A DNA stretch of 64,000 nt from Centipeda felix. Lineage in GTDB: Bacteria; Bacillota; Negativicutes; Selenomonadales; Selenomonadaceae. The position numbers and the translations under genes were made by a program. Shown here one piece after another: positions 40,261-49,814 of this stretch (within the stretch, counting starts at the first letter, position 1; every line of letters starts with the position of its first letter). The DNA lies in NCBI RefSeq assembly GCF_900186465.1, contig NZ_LT891958.1, forward strand, positions 545,604 through 609,603, in the 5' to 3' direction. The notes under the pieces are model-generated. The model had not been told where the DNA came from. It searched no databases and saw nothing but the letters and a program-made list of their open reading frames with translations.

Positions 40261-41448
40261 ATGGGACTGATTCAGGCAGCTGCCGGCATGGTGGACGGGG
40301 TTCTCGCCGACCAGTGGAAGGAGTTCTACTGCTGTGACAGGCTGTGACAGCCTCGATGCCGACACGCTGGTCGCAAAGGGCGAAAAGCGCACGAGTGCGC
40401 GCGGGCCCAGCTCGATCACGAGCGGTGAGAGCAATATCATCACGACGGGCTCGGTCGTTGTGGTGAATGTCGGGCAGTGCATGATGATCGTCGATCAGGG
40501 CAAGGTCGTGGAGATCTGCGCGGAGCCGGGCGCATACACGTACGATGCCTCGACCGAGCCGACAGTGTTCGGCGGCGATCCCGCGAAGGATCAGCGCATC
40601 TACTATGTTAATACGAAGGAGATCATCGGCAATAAGTATGGCACGGCACAGTCGATCCATGTTGAGACGGTGCTCGGCGCCTATACACTCAACGTGAACA
40701 TCCGCTGTTTTGGCACGTACAGCTACCGCATTGCGAATCCGATTCTCGTCTATACCAATGTCTGCGGCAACGTGGATGGCGACTATATATGCGTAGCGAG
40801 ATCGACGAGCAGCCGCGCAGCGAGCTGCTGACGGCGCTACAGCCCGCATTCGGACGCATCGCAGCGCAGGGTATCCGCTATTCACAGCTCATTAACTATA
40901 CGAAGGAGATACGCGACGCGTTCGCTGCCGAGTGGGGCGAAAAGCGCGGCATCGAGATTGTCTCCTTCGGTGTGTCGAGCGTCAAGGCGGACGATCGCGA
41001 CGAGCAGCGCATCAGGGATCTGCAGGACGGCGCGATCATGAGTGATGCAAACCTGCGCGCCGGCCGTATCGCTGGTGCGGCGGCGGACGCGATACGCACG
41101 GCAGCAAGCAACGAGAACGGCGTCGCATCGAGCTTTATGGGGCTCGGCATGGTCGGCAATCTCAGCATGGGCGCAATGGGTACGTTCGGCCCGCAGGGCA
41201 GCACAGTCGGCGCGGTGAATCCATTCCCCGCACAGACGCAGCAGGGGCAGAGCACTGAGGGCTGGACCTGTGCCTGTGGTCATGCGGGCAACACGGGGAA
41301 GTTCTGCGCCGAGTGCGGCAAGCCGCGCCCCGCAGGAGCACCGCTCTATCGCTGTGACAAACGCGGCTGGACGCCCGACGACCCGACGCATCCGCCGAAG
41401 TTCTGCCCGCAGTGCGGTGATGCATTTGATGAAAAGGATAGACAGTAG
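40261..41448 (+). pseudogene. SPFH-domain/zinc-ribbon protein, two frameshifts and deletions
   Basis: Three frames follow one another. 'MGLIQAAAGMVDGVLADQWK' starts at ATG 40261 with AAGGAG upstream. The frame breaks at a perfect 10-base tandem duplication (40331-40340, 40341-40350); removal of one copy restores 'DSLDADTLVAKGEKRTS'. The SPFH part runs to 'YTNVCGNVDGDY' near 40788, then shifts to 'SEIDEQPRSELLTALQPAFG' and ends with zinc-ribbon motifs 'CACGHAGNTGKFCAECGKPR' and 'CPQCGDAF'. About 20 residues also seem missing before 'GGDPAKDQRIYY'. Intact relatives ('virion core protein' type) have unknown function. Confidence 0.8.
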
Positions 41449-41495
41449 GCCTCTTGCAGGGGTACCATACGCCAGCCAAATAGCGAGGTAAACTC

Positions 41496-42081
41496 ATGGT
41501 CGAAACAACCGTCAGTTATCAATGTCCGAACTGCGGCGCGCCCCTCAGTTTCCATCCGGGAGACGCGCGCGTTGTCTGCGCGCACTTGCCATATGGAGCT
41601 GAATGCCGCCGCTCTCGAGGAACGCTGCCGTGCACAGGAGAAGGCAGCCGCCAAGACGGCAGAGGAGAAGGAGGCCGCGGCAAATGCACCGAACGTCGCA
41701 GTAGTCGGAGGAGGAGCGCGCCGCGATGCAGGTGCAGACCTGCTCTGCCTGCGGTGCAGAACTGGTCTCCGACGCAAATACGATAGCGACCTCCTGTGCC
41801 TACTGCGGTAGCCCAAACCTCCTCGTTATCACCGCCGCAGTCTCGATGGAAATGCATAGATTGCAAAGCGGGACGGCGCAGTGCACTATGCGATGGTCCC
41901 CGTGTGGATTCTCACGACGCGCTGCAAGAACCAGCCCTGTACATTCATGACGAACGGGCAGACGGGCAAGGTCGTCGGCTCGCTGCCCATCGACCGCCGC
42001 AAAGCACTCCGCAATCCGCTCGTCCCTGCGCGGATTGCGCTGCCGCCGCTCTACTACGCCATCAAGTACATCATAAGATAG
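41496..42081 (+). pseudogene. Zinc-ribbon membrane protein, heavily decayed
   Basis: ATG 41496 starts 'MVETTVSYQCPNCGAPLSFH', a TFIIB-type zinc ribbon. Later pieces are in other frames: 'MELNAAALEERCRAQEKAAA', a second zinc ribbon 'CSACGAELVSDAN' with 'CAYCGSPNLL', then after a large gap 'VHYAMVPVWILTTRCKNQPC' and 'FMTNGQTGKVVGSLPID' with a final membrane segment. Most of the middle is deleted. Its normal partners are the SPFH and TPM genes on either side. Confidence 0.75.
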
Positions 42082-42087
42082 GAGAGG

Positions 42088-42624
42088 GTCAGGACAAAAC
42101 CAACACACCGTATCTCGGTCGCACTTCTCCCGCTCCTTGCGGTAATATGTTCCATGCAAATATCGGCAAATGCCACCTCAGCAGCAGCAAAATGCACACG
42201 CGCATCACCGACGGCAGGTGCATGGATGCACTGACCGAGGCATTCCTCCCCGATCTGCGCAAGAACTGCTACGCAGATGCGTTTACCGCCTACGCCAAGA
42301 CGACGGACATGATGCTCACTCACTATGAGAAGGAAGGCACGCCCTACGACCCGCGTACGGCGTTCAATACGACTGCACTCGGCATCGCTGCTCTCCTCGC
42401 CGTCGCCATCTTCTGCCTCGTTCGCTGCTTCCTGATCCACAAGATGAGAGCAACATCGCTGCCGCAGCAACAGCGGACGCCTACCTCGATCACAAGAGCT
42501 TTCAGCTCACATAGAGTGACGACAACTACATCACCTCGCGCGTTGTGCGCACCGCGAAGGAAAAACCTCCTCCTCATCATCCTCAGGCAGCGGCAGCCAC
42601 GGCAGCACGGGCGGGAAATATTGA
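42088..42624 (+). pseudogene. TPM-domain protein, decayed
   Basis: A signal-peptide-like start 'RISVALLPLLAVICSMQISA' is followed in another frame by 'TRITDGRCMDALTEAFLPDL', 'YADAFTAYAKTTDMMLTHYE' and a membrane helix near 42370. A third frame gives the serine/glycine tail 'TSSSSSSGSGSHGSTGGKY' and TGA 42624, typical of membrane-anchored TPM (YgcG-type) proteins. The first hundred residues of the TPM domain are missing. Confidence 0.7.
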
Positions 42625-42700
42625 GGACGTGCTTTGTGTACTTGAGTGCACGATAGCAGCGCAGTGCGAGGAGGTCGACTCCTGCCGCCCCACCCATACA

Positions 42701-43018
42701 TCACGCCCCGAGGGGGACGAAGTGCGCCGTCTCATCAAAGCATGCGAGGTCGATCTCTCCCTTGCCGAGGTCAACCGTATACATGCCGCAGCCGATGTCG
42801 ACACCGACGAGGTTCGGCACGACCTTGTCCCGCATCGACATCGTTGTGCCAATGGTACACCCCTTGCCCCAGTGCACATCGGGCATGATGCGGATGCTCG
42901 CGCCCTCCGTGAATTCGTAGTCACACATCCGGCGGATCTGCTCGATCGCCTCTTCCTCGATCACCTTCGCGTATACAATCGCCGTGCTGCAGCGTCCGTG
43001 TATCTCCATGCATTCCAT
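42701..43018 (-). pseudogene. rtcB: 5' fragment of RNA ligase rtcB
   Basis: The frame begins with AAGGAGGG before ATG 43018 and encodes about 105 residues: 'MCDYEFTEGASIRIMPDVHW', 'GKGCTIGTTM' and 'VPNLVGVDIGCGMYTVDLGK', the N-terminal part of RtcB with the first metal ligands (Asp and Cys of 'VDIGCG'). RtcB normally has 390-480 residues. The rest, with the guanylylated His, is missing, and the frame ends where the decayed TPM gene begins. Confidence 0.82.
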
Positions 43019-43311
43019 CCTTTTCCCTCCTTCATTCTTCTCTTTTCAGTCGCCGTCCACGATAAACATCTATCCCATCAGCTATCCCCATTCTAACAAA
43101 TCTCTCACATATATGGGTCGCTGCACAGGCGATATTTTCTTTTTCCCCAAGTATAGTAAAAGTCATGGGCAAGAAAAACCCATGCTGTTTTCTCCTCTCA
43201 GCCACTTCTCCACTATAGCGCATTTCCCCACAAAAGACACACGACCCTCTACCGCAGGCGCATGTTTTGTTCTATAATAGAACGCATCTCATTCGGCAGG
43301 GGGCATTTTGT

Positions 43312-44484
43312 GTGGCAGCAACAAAGGTAAGAACCTATAACTATCTGATCTCGTGCGGGCATCTGTGCTCGGATATCAATCAGGGCGCGCTCGCAGCGGT
43401 GCTGCCGTTCCTGATTGCGGCCTATCACTATGACTATGCAACGGCGGCGACGCTCGTGCTGTTCTCAAATCTCGTCGGCTCGGTGGTGCAGCCGATCTTC
43501 GGGCAGCTCGCCGACCGTCAGAACCGCCCGTGGCTGATTCCGCTCGGTCTGCTGCTCGCGGGCGGCGGCATGGCACTCACGGGCGTGGTAACGACGTTCC
43601 CTGCGCTGTGCGCAGCAGTCGCGGTGAGCGGCACGGGTGCGGCGATGTTCCACCCGCAGGCGGCGCGGCTCGTACATCATGCCTCGGCGGAGGGGGAGCG
43701 TGCAAAGAATATCAGCATCTTTTCCTTCGGCGGCAATCTTGGTTTTGCCCTCGGCCCGGTGGTCATGACCGCCGCCGTGACGGCGTTTGGTCTCATGGGA
43801 ACGCTCGTCTTTCTCATCCCCGAAGTCATCATCTGTATTGCCTTCCGCTGCCATCTGCACGGGCTCTATGCACTGAACGCCGCACCGCAGGCAACAGAGG
43901 CAAAGGCACGCCCGCAGGGCATCGATCAGTGGGGCTCGTTTCTGCGTCTGACCGCCATTGTCTTCGGGCGTTCGATCATCTTCTTCGGCATCAATACCTT
44001 CCTCGCACTGTACTGGATTCAGGAGCTCGGGCAGACGGAGGCGATGGGCAGCGCCGTGCTGAGCGTCTATTACGCGATCGGTGCGGCGTGTACGCTGCTC
44101 GGCGGACGGCTCGCCGACCGCTATGGCTATCACCGCATGATCCGCATCGGGGCGGTGATTCTGCCGCCGTGCATCTTTCTCTTTACGCAGGTACACTCCC
44201 TCGTGCTCGCTGCCCTGCTTCTCCTGCCGATCGCGGCATCACTCAGTCTCATCTATAGTCCGATGGTGGTGCTCGGTCAGCAGTACCTCCCGAACCGTGT
44301 GGGGCTTGCCTCGGGCGTGACGCTCGGGCTCGCGGTCAGTGTCGGCGGCGTCTTTACACCCGTGCTTGGTCATATCGCAGACGGACGGGGACTCACGGCG
44401 GCCCTCCTCACCGTCGCCGCCATCGCCCTCATCCCTGCCGTTTTTGCGTTCCTTCTGCCGCCTGTGCGGAGGAGGACGCTCTAG
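43312..44484 (+). CDS. MFS transporter, fosmidomycin-resistance (Fsr)-like
   Basis: The 390-residue protein has about 12 membrane helices and the Fsr pattern: 'LISCGHLCSDINQGALAAVL' at the start, 'GQLADRQNRPWLIPLG', 'GTGAAMFHPQAARLVHHAS' and 'FSFGGNLGFALGP'. Such proteins export drugs or sugars. The start is taken as GTG 43312 because CAGGGGG lies about 8 bases upstream. A TATAAT box is at 43273-43278 with no clear -35. Actual substrate unknown. Confidence 0.82.
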   Translation: MAATKVRTYNYLISCGHLCSDINQGALAAVLPFLIAAYHYDYATAATLVLFSNLVGSVVQPIFGQLADRQNRPWLIPLGLLLAGGGMALTGVVTTFPALCAAVAVSGTGAAMFHPQAARLVHHASAEGERAKNISIFSFGGNLGFALGPVVMTAAVTAFGLMGTLVFLIPEVIICIAFRCHLHGLYALNAAPQATEAKARPQGIDQWGSFLRLTAIVFGRSIIFFGINTFLALYWIQELGQTEAMGSAVLSVYYAIGAACTLLGGRLADRYGYHRMIRIGAVILPPCIFLFTQVHSLVLAALLLLPIAASLSLIYSPMVVLGQQYLPNRVGLASGVTLGLAVSVGGVFTPVLGHIADGRGLTAALLTVAAIALIPAVFAFLLPPVRRRTL

Positions 44485-44494
44485 GGCCATCTCT

Positions 44495-44620
44495 GAGGAA
44501 TCCCTGGTAAGCGGAAAAACCGGATGCCGAGTGGTACTCTATGGAGGTTTTTCTGTCGAAGTGCGGGCAAAAAAGACGTGCTAAGACAGCGGTGCTGAAT
44601 ATATCCGTGATTCCCTAAAT
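44495..44620 (+). repeat. Palindromic intergenic element, copy D (family 1)
   Basis: It has ends GAGGAATCCCTGGTAAGCGG and ATCCGTGATTCCCTAAAT, and a centre ('GCGGAAAAACCGGATGC', 'TGTCGAAGTGCGGGC') shared with copy C. The TAG stop of the leftward DUF262 gene (44615-44617) lies inside its right end. Confidence 0.75.
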
Positions 44621-46378
44621 AGGTACACCAAACTTCTGCACAATCTCCTCACTGTCACGCCCGACGATTCTCTTTCCCATTGCAGCAGAGACAGCATCGA
44701 GAAGTGCCGTCGCCCGATGGCGCATAAACGCATTGAAATCATCCGTCTCGCAGTCCTCCATCGAGATCCAATGTGAGGAGAGATACGCCGTCAAGCTGCT
44801 TCGGTCAACCTTTGCAGCAATATGCTTCAGATATTCGCTCGGGGCAGCACCGCCAATTTCACGATTCGTGATGTAGGAGATCGGCGTCTTATTGATGACG
44901 GAGTCCCATTTTTCTTCAGGAAGTCCGCTCTTGATGCAGTAGCTGCGCGGAAAAATATGGTGGATGTCGATATTGGCTGCCTTGAACTGCGTAAAGTCCA
45001 TGTCCTGCCCGCTGATAAAATCCTTGCTCCCGTGTTTTAGAATCAATGCCATCACGCCCTTGTAGGCAGCGCTTTGCCGCGTTCGCAGGAGGAGCAGACG
45101 CGGTGCATTGAAGTATGCGTCCTGTACGGTCTTTGGCAGCTCACCGCCATCCAGCCAGCGCATGACGCCCACGACGTCATTGACATAGCGCGTTTCGTTC
45201 GCACTGCCATAGAGCTCGCCAAATACGCCGCACCAGTACCACTGCTTGATTCTCTGCTTCACGTTCGAGGATTTGATCTGATTCTTTTCGAGCAGCAGGG
45301 TACACAGTACAGCAAGCGGGATGAGCTGCGTTGTATAAGGAATCTCTCTGCGCGCAAAAATGCGCTCCTCCGCAAGCAGATCTGCTGCCTCACGGAACCC
45401 CTCGCAGAGCGCATTGGCATATGCCTTGTAGTCCGTAAGCTTCAGATTCAGCACGTCTTTTTTCTTGCAGCTGACCGTCCCCTTCCCCTGATACGCGGCC
45501 AGCAGTGTGCATGCCGTCAGGAAGTCCGTCGATGTGACGACATTGAGAAGATCTCCGCTGAAATAGGTTCTCACGCGATGTTCCCAATCCTGACGCAGAT
45601 CAAAATCCTCCATCGCAAAAATAGCCGTCACCAACTCGAAAACGGTGAGCGACACGCCGCCCTGGTTGACGTTCTCAAAAACCTGACAGACGGCTTCCTT
45701 CGGCGTGTCTTTCTCCATGGTGATGACGGGAATTTTATACTGGAATGCCGGCATCACGATGCGGCTCTTAAAGTCGCTGTACTCTTTGGAGATGTTCGCC
45801 TCATGTCCATAGTGTGCTAGATACGCCTGCTCCCATTGAAATGTCTTGGCGGGGTCGAGAATGATATTGAGCGGGAACATTTTTGCTGCATATTCTTTGT
45901 TGGGCGTCGTGAGATCCAGCTCCACTTTCCTGCCGAAATCAGACGTCAGCTGTTTCGTCTCCGGCACAGAAATGATGGCATCGAGGCGATCTGCATCCGC
46001 GTCCAATACCTGTTCAATGCTGATGTAATAGTAGCGATAGATTTCCTTCCCTTTGTCCGTGCGTGTCCGTACGGCCCCTTCGCCGTAAAGCGCCGAGTAA
46101 GCGGAGGTCAGGCGCTGCTGTCCGTCCAGGACAAGATCGTTGGGTACGCTGTTCGCCGAGGAAATCCCCTCAAACAGACGATATTTAAAATGGAGCGAAT
46201 CGCCGCCATAGGAGAGGAACATCGCCGCGCCGACAGGAAAGCCGCGCGTGATGCTCGCGATCAGCCCGCGGATGCGGTTGTCATCCCAAATCCACCCGCG
46301 CTGAAAATCAGGCAACTGTATCCTGCCCTCGTGAATATCCCGCATCAAATCGACCAACGGCTTATCATTCGTTTGCAT
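44615..46378 (-). CDS. GmrSD-like restriction protein (DUF262-DUF1524)
   Basis: The 587-residue protein joins an N-terminal DUF262 ParB-like NTPase domain ('IQLPDFQRGWIWDDNRIRGL', 'LVLDGQQRLTSAYSALYGEG', 'VFENVNQGGVSLTVFELVTA') to a C-terminal DUF1524 HNH-type nuclease ('IDIHHIFPRSYC', about residue 478). That is the single-chain form of the type IV enzyme GmrSD, which cuts DNA with sugar-modified hydroxymethylcytosine and so resists T-even-like phages. AGGAG lies 8 bases before ATG 46378. It stands alone without a methylase, in line with type IV action. Confidence 0.85.
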   Translation of the reverse strand: MQTNDKPLVDLMRDIHEGRIQLPDFQRGWIWDDNRIRGLIASITRGFPVGAAMFLSYGGDSLHFKYRLFEGISSANSVPNDLVLDGQQRLTSAYSALYGEGAVRTRTDKGKEIYRYYYISIEQVLDADADRLDAIISVPETKQLTSDFGRKVELDLTTPNKEYAAKMFPLNIILDPAKTFQWEQAYLAHYGHEANISKEYSDFKSRIVMPAFQYKIPVITMEKDTPKEAVCQVFENVNQGGVSLTVFELVTAIFAMEDFDLRQDWEHRVRTYFSGDLLNVVTSTDFLTACTLLAAYQGKGTVSCKKKDVLNLKLTDYKAYANALCEGFREAADLLAEERIFARREIPYTTQLIPLAVLCTLLLEKNQIKSSNVKQRIKQWYWCGVFGELYGSANETRYVNDVVGVMRWLDGGELPKTVQDAYFNAPRLLLLRTRQSAAYKGVMALILKHGSKDFISGQDMDFTQFKAANIDIHHIFPRSYCIKSGLPEEKWDSVINKTPISYITNREIGGAAPSEYLKHIAAKVDRSSLTAYLSSHWISMEDCETDDFNAFMRHRATALLDAVSAAMGKRIVGRDSEEIVQKFGVPI

Positions 46379-46485
46379 CACATACACTCCTCTTTGTACT
46401 CTACATCTGCAGCATCTCCATATAGTATAATAAACCGTTCTATAAATTAAAAGATTTTATTTTCTTGCATGATAGGAGCACCCAC

Positions 46486-46968
46486 ATGACCTACGCAGCG
46501 TACTATTTCTCGCCTCTCGGCAGGATTGTCCTCATGAGCGACGGCACGGCACTGACGGAGCTGGACTTCGCCGAAGGAGTCCCCGAGGCATCTGCTGTGC
46601 ACACACAAAAAGACCTCCCCGTATTTAGAGAGGTCTGTCGTTGGCTCGATGTGTACTTCGCGGGGCGTGATCCCGGTGCTCTGCCGCCGCTTGCGCCGCA
46701 CGGCACAGCATTTCAGCAGGCAGTCTGGAATATCCTGCGCGGGATTCCCTACGGCACGACGACGACGTACGGCGGGATCGCCGCGCGCATCGCCGCCGCA
46801 CGCGGCGGCCGGATGTCGGCACAGGCGGTCGGCGGCGCGGTCGGGCGCAACCCGATCTCCATCCTCATCCCCTGCCACCGCGTCATCGGCACAGACGGCA
46901 GTCTGACGGGCTACGCGGGCGGACTGGACAAAAAGGAGTATCTGCTGCGGCTGGAGGGGGTTCTATAG
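46486..46968 (+). CDS. ogt: Methylated-DNA--protein-cysteine methyltransferase
   Basis: The 160-residue repair protein moves O6-alkyl groups from guanine to its own Cys in 'ILIPCHRVIG' (about residue 128). The DNA-binding helix and loop 'FQQAVWNILRGIPYGTTTTY' and 'VGGAVGRNP' are in place, and the end 'GYAGGLDKKEYLLRLEG' is typical. GGAG precedes ATG 46486. It is divergent from the DUF262 gene. Confidence 0.94.
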   Translation: MTYAAYYFSPLGRIVLMSDGTALTELDFAEGVPEASAVHTQKDLPVFREVCRWLDVYFAGRDPGALPPLAPHGTAFQQAVWNILRGIPYGTTTTYGGIAARIAAARGGRMSAQAVGGAVGRNPISILIPCHRVIGTDGSLTGYAGGLDKKEYLLRLEGVL

Positions 46969-47001
46969 CGTTTCCCCGAGCGGCTTCACGACGCACTTAC
47001 T

Positions 47002-47559
47002 TCACTGCTTCTCTGCCTCTCTCTGTTCACGTGACGCCTTCGCCTGCTGGGCAATCGCGTCACAGACACAGCCGCCCGTGGGAATAGTGACGCCGCGCTT
47101 GCGCGCCTTGTGTGCCTCGTAGCGGCGTTTGCCCTCCTCGAAGGCGGCACGCGCCTCCTCGGTCTTGAGCTCGAGCGGCGGCACGGTCTTCGGGCGTGCG
47201 TTGCGGTCAAGCGCAACCATGGTAAAGTACGCTGAGAGCCCGAGCTGCGGATCGCTGCCCTCGTCGAGATCCTCGACGATGACGTTGACGGAGATCTCCA
47301 TCGAGCTGTGTCCGACGTAGACGATATCTGCCGTCACGACGACGAGGTCGCCGATGCGGATCGGCAGGTGAAACTCGAGCTCATCGACGCGCGCCGTGAC
47401 GACGTTCGAGCGCGCGTAGCGCCGCGCCGCCGCGTATGCTGCCGAGTCCATCAGCTTCATGATCTCACCGCCGTGGACATTCCCGTTCGGGTTGGCCTGA
47501 CTCGGCATCATGACCTCGCTGATGACGATGCGGCTGTCCTTCATTTTGCATTCACTCAT
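47002..47559 (-). CDS. Acyl-CoA thioesterase (hotdog fold, YkhA/YciA-like)
   Basis: The 185-residue protein has the hotdog core: 'VMMPSQANPNGNVHGGEIMK' with the catalytic Asp in 'LMDSAAYAAARRYA', then 'ELEFHLPIRIGDLVVVTADI'. The family hydrolyses acyl-CoA in the cytoplasm. The last 40 residues form a charged helical tail, as in clostridial members. ATG 47559 is preferred since GGATGG lies 8 bases upstream; two ATG further up have no site. Confidence 0.85.
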   Translation of the reverse strand: MSECKMKDSRIVISEVMMPSQANPNGNVHGGEIMKLMDSAAYAAARRYARSNVVTARVDELEFHLPIRIGDLVVVTADIVYVGHSSMEISVNVIVEDLDEGSDPQLGLSAYFTMVALDRNARPKTVPPLELKTEEARAAFEEGKRRYEAHKARKRGVTIPTGGCVCDAIAQQAKASREQREAEKQ

Positions 47560-47666
47560 ATTCTGTTCCATCCCTTCCATAAATTACGTAGATCAAAGTG
47601 ATTTTATCATATTTAACTGAAAAAATCCGTCACATGGGCAACAAAAGATGACCGGCAAAATCCTCC

Positions 47667-47697
47667 TTGACACCTGCGGCTCCATCGGTGGTATAAT
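47667..47697 (+). promoter_or_regulatory. Promoter of the DXS-like gene
   Basis: Perfect TTGACA (47667-47672) and perfect TATAAT (47692-47697) have a long 19-base spacer. Confidence 0.55.
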
Positions 47698-47739
47698 CGC
47701 CATAGGAATGGATTGGAATACAGGAAAAGGGGGATTTCT

Positions 47740-49605
47740 TTGTATCTGGAAAAAATCACGTCGCCTGCCGACATCAAGGGGTATACGGCAGAGCAGCGCA
47801 GGGCGCTCGCACAGGAGATGCGCGAGGCACTCCTAAAGCGCGCGAGCATTCACGGCGGGCACTTCGGCCCCGACTTTGGCGCAGTCGAGGCGATCATCGC
47901 CCTGCACACGGTGTTCGACTCGCCGACGGACAAGATCGTCTACGACGTGTCGCATCAGTCCTACCCACATAAGATGCTGACGGGGCGCATCGAGGCGTAT
48001 CTCGTGGAAAAGGAGTACGATGAGGTCTCGGGCTATACGAATCCCGAGGAGAGCCCGCACGATTTCTTCAACGTCGGACATACGTCCACCTCGATCAGCC
48101 TCGCGACGGGTCTCGCCAAGGCGCGTGACCTCGCGGGACGCCACGAGAACATCATCGCCTTCATCGGCGACGGCTCGATGTCGGGCGGTGAGGCACTCGA
48201 GGGGCTGAACGTCGCGGGCGAGATGCAGACGAACTTCATCATCGTCTTTAACGACAACGATCAGTCCATCGCCGAGAACCACGGCGGCATGTATAAGGAA
48301 TTCCGCCGCCTGCGCGAGACGAACGGCACGGCGGAGAATAACCTCTTTCGCGCGATGGGCCTCGACTACCGCTACGTCGCCGACGGCAACGACTGCGAGG
48401 CACTGATTGATGCGTTCCGTGCGGTAAAGGACAGCCAAACGCCCGTCGTCGTCCACATCCATACGCAGAAGGGCAAGGGCTACAAATTCGCCGAGGAAGA
48501 CCATGAGACGTGGCACTACCGTATGCCTTTTGACATCGAGACGGGCGCGCTGAAGCACCCGTACACCGATCCCTTCCTTGCAGCGACGGTGGACTTCGTC
48601 AAGGCAGAGGCACAGAGGAATCCGAACTTTGTCTTCCTCGCGGCGGGCACGATGGGCGGCATTGGGCTCACGCCCGCCTATATGTGTATAAAAGAGAATC
48701 ATCATCCCCTGACACCGCGGTAACGTCACAGACGGGAAGCAGATAGGCCACGCTGGCGGACTGTGCAAAAAAAAGGAGGAGCGGGAATGTAGGAAACGGT
48801 GAGGATCACAGAGGTAGAGGGAGATACAATAAAAAAAAGGAGAATAATTACATCGGGGCTCGCGCGCGGCGGCGCGCGCCCCATCTTCGGTACGTACAGC
48901 ACGTTCTTCCAGCGCGTCTACGATCAGATGGCGCAGGACGTCGCGGTCAACAACAACCCCGCCGTTTTCCTCACCGTCGGAGCATCCATGTACTACATGA
49001 ACGACGTGACGCATCTCGGCTTCTTCGACATCCCGCTCTTTGCGAATATCCCGAACCTCGTCTTTCTCGCGCCCGCAGGTATCGAGGAGTATCTCGCGGT
49101 GCTGCGCTGGGCGCTCGCGCAGACGGCGCATCCCGTCATGATCCGCGTGCCCGTCATGGGCTATGAGACGTCGCCCTACCCCGTGCGCACGGACTACAGC
49201 GCACTCAATCGCTATCAGGTCGTCACGGAGGGCGCGGAGGTCGCCATCATCGGTACCGGCAACTTCGCACAGATGGCGAGTGACGCGGCCGCCGAGCTCG
49301 CGAAGGACGGCGTGCACACGACGGTCATCAACCCGATCTTCCTCTCGGGGCTCGATACGGAGCTGCTCGACAGGCTGAAGGCGAAACACCGCCTCATCCT
49401 CACCCTCGAGGACGGCACGCTCGAGGGCGGCTTCGGGCAGAAGATCGCCGCATACTACGGCATGGACGAGCACATCCGCGTGCGCTGCTACGGGCTCTCG
49501 AAGGAATTCCACGACCGCTACAATCCCGAGGAACTGGCGCGGGAGCATCATCTTACCGCCGAGCAGATCGTGGCGGATACACTGCGCACGCTGAAGAAAA
49601 AATGA
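47740..49605 (+). pseudogene. 1-deoxy-D-xylulose-5-phosphate synthase-like gene, interrupted
   Basis: The first part (TTG 47740, AAAGGGGGA upstream) encodes a transketolase-type TPP domain: 'IHGGHFGPDFGAVEAIIALH', 'VGHTSTSISLATGLAKARDL', 'FIGDGSMSGGEALEGLNVAG'. It fails after 'LAAGTMGGIGLTP' (about 48680). The second part resumes near 48858 with 'SGLARGGARPIFGTYSTFFQ' and 'VAVNNNPAVFLTVGAS' and runs to the stop. About 25 residues around the catalytic Glu ('GIAEEHAV' in DXS) are replaced by some 175 bases without similarity. Both halves keep clean frames, so the event is recent. A functional dxs is presumably elsewhere. Confidence 0.8.
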
Positions 49606-49698
49606 GTGCCGCTCAGACGAACCATTGACAGCAGTCAGCAGGCTTCACCGGATCAATCATCCGCCAAAATTATCCCGCGCTCACAGCGGTGAGAGTTA

Positions 49699-49727
49699 TT
49701 GAAAAGCCCCTTCATTTATAGTATAAT
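49699..49727 (+). promoter_or_regulatory. ptsHI promoter
   Basis: TTGAAA (49699-49704) and perfect TATAAT (49722-49727) are 17 bases apart, leaving a leader of about 80 bases. Confidence 0.75.
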
Positions 49728-49814
49728 ATCTATATCATTGGTTCACGTGTGCCCCCACATCGGTGCGGCACAGGGGATATGGTCATCTATCTATTCGGAT
49801 GGGAGAGGTTTTAT

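Noticed and set aside
42344-42700. A minus-strand frame beginning 'MGGAAGVDLLALRCYRALKY' next to the rtcB fragment
   Set aside because: It is mostly antisense to the TPM remnant. The first 25 residues might belong to a lost neighbour but match nothing I know.
47833-49551. A 570-codon frame on the minus strand across the broken DXS-like gene
   Set aside because: Its product is an Arg/Asp/His-rich antisense shadow without motifs; the plus strand shows clear TPP-enzyme motifs.
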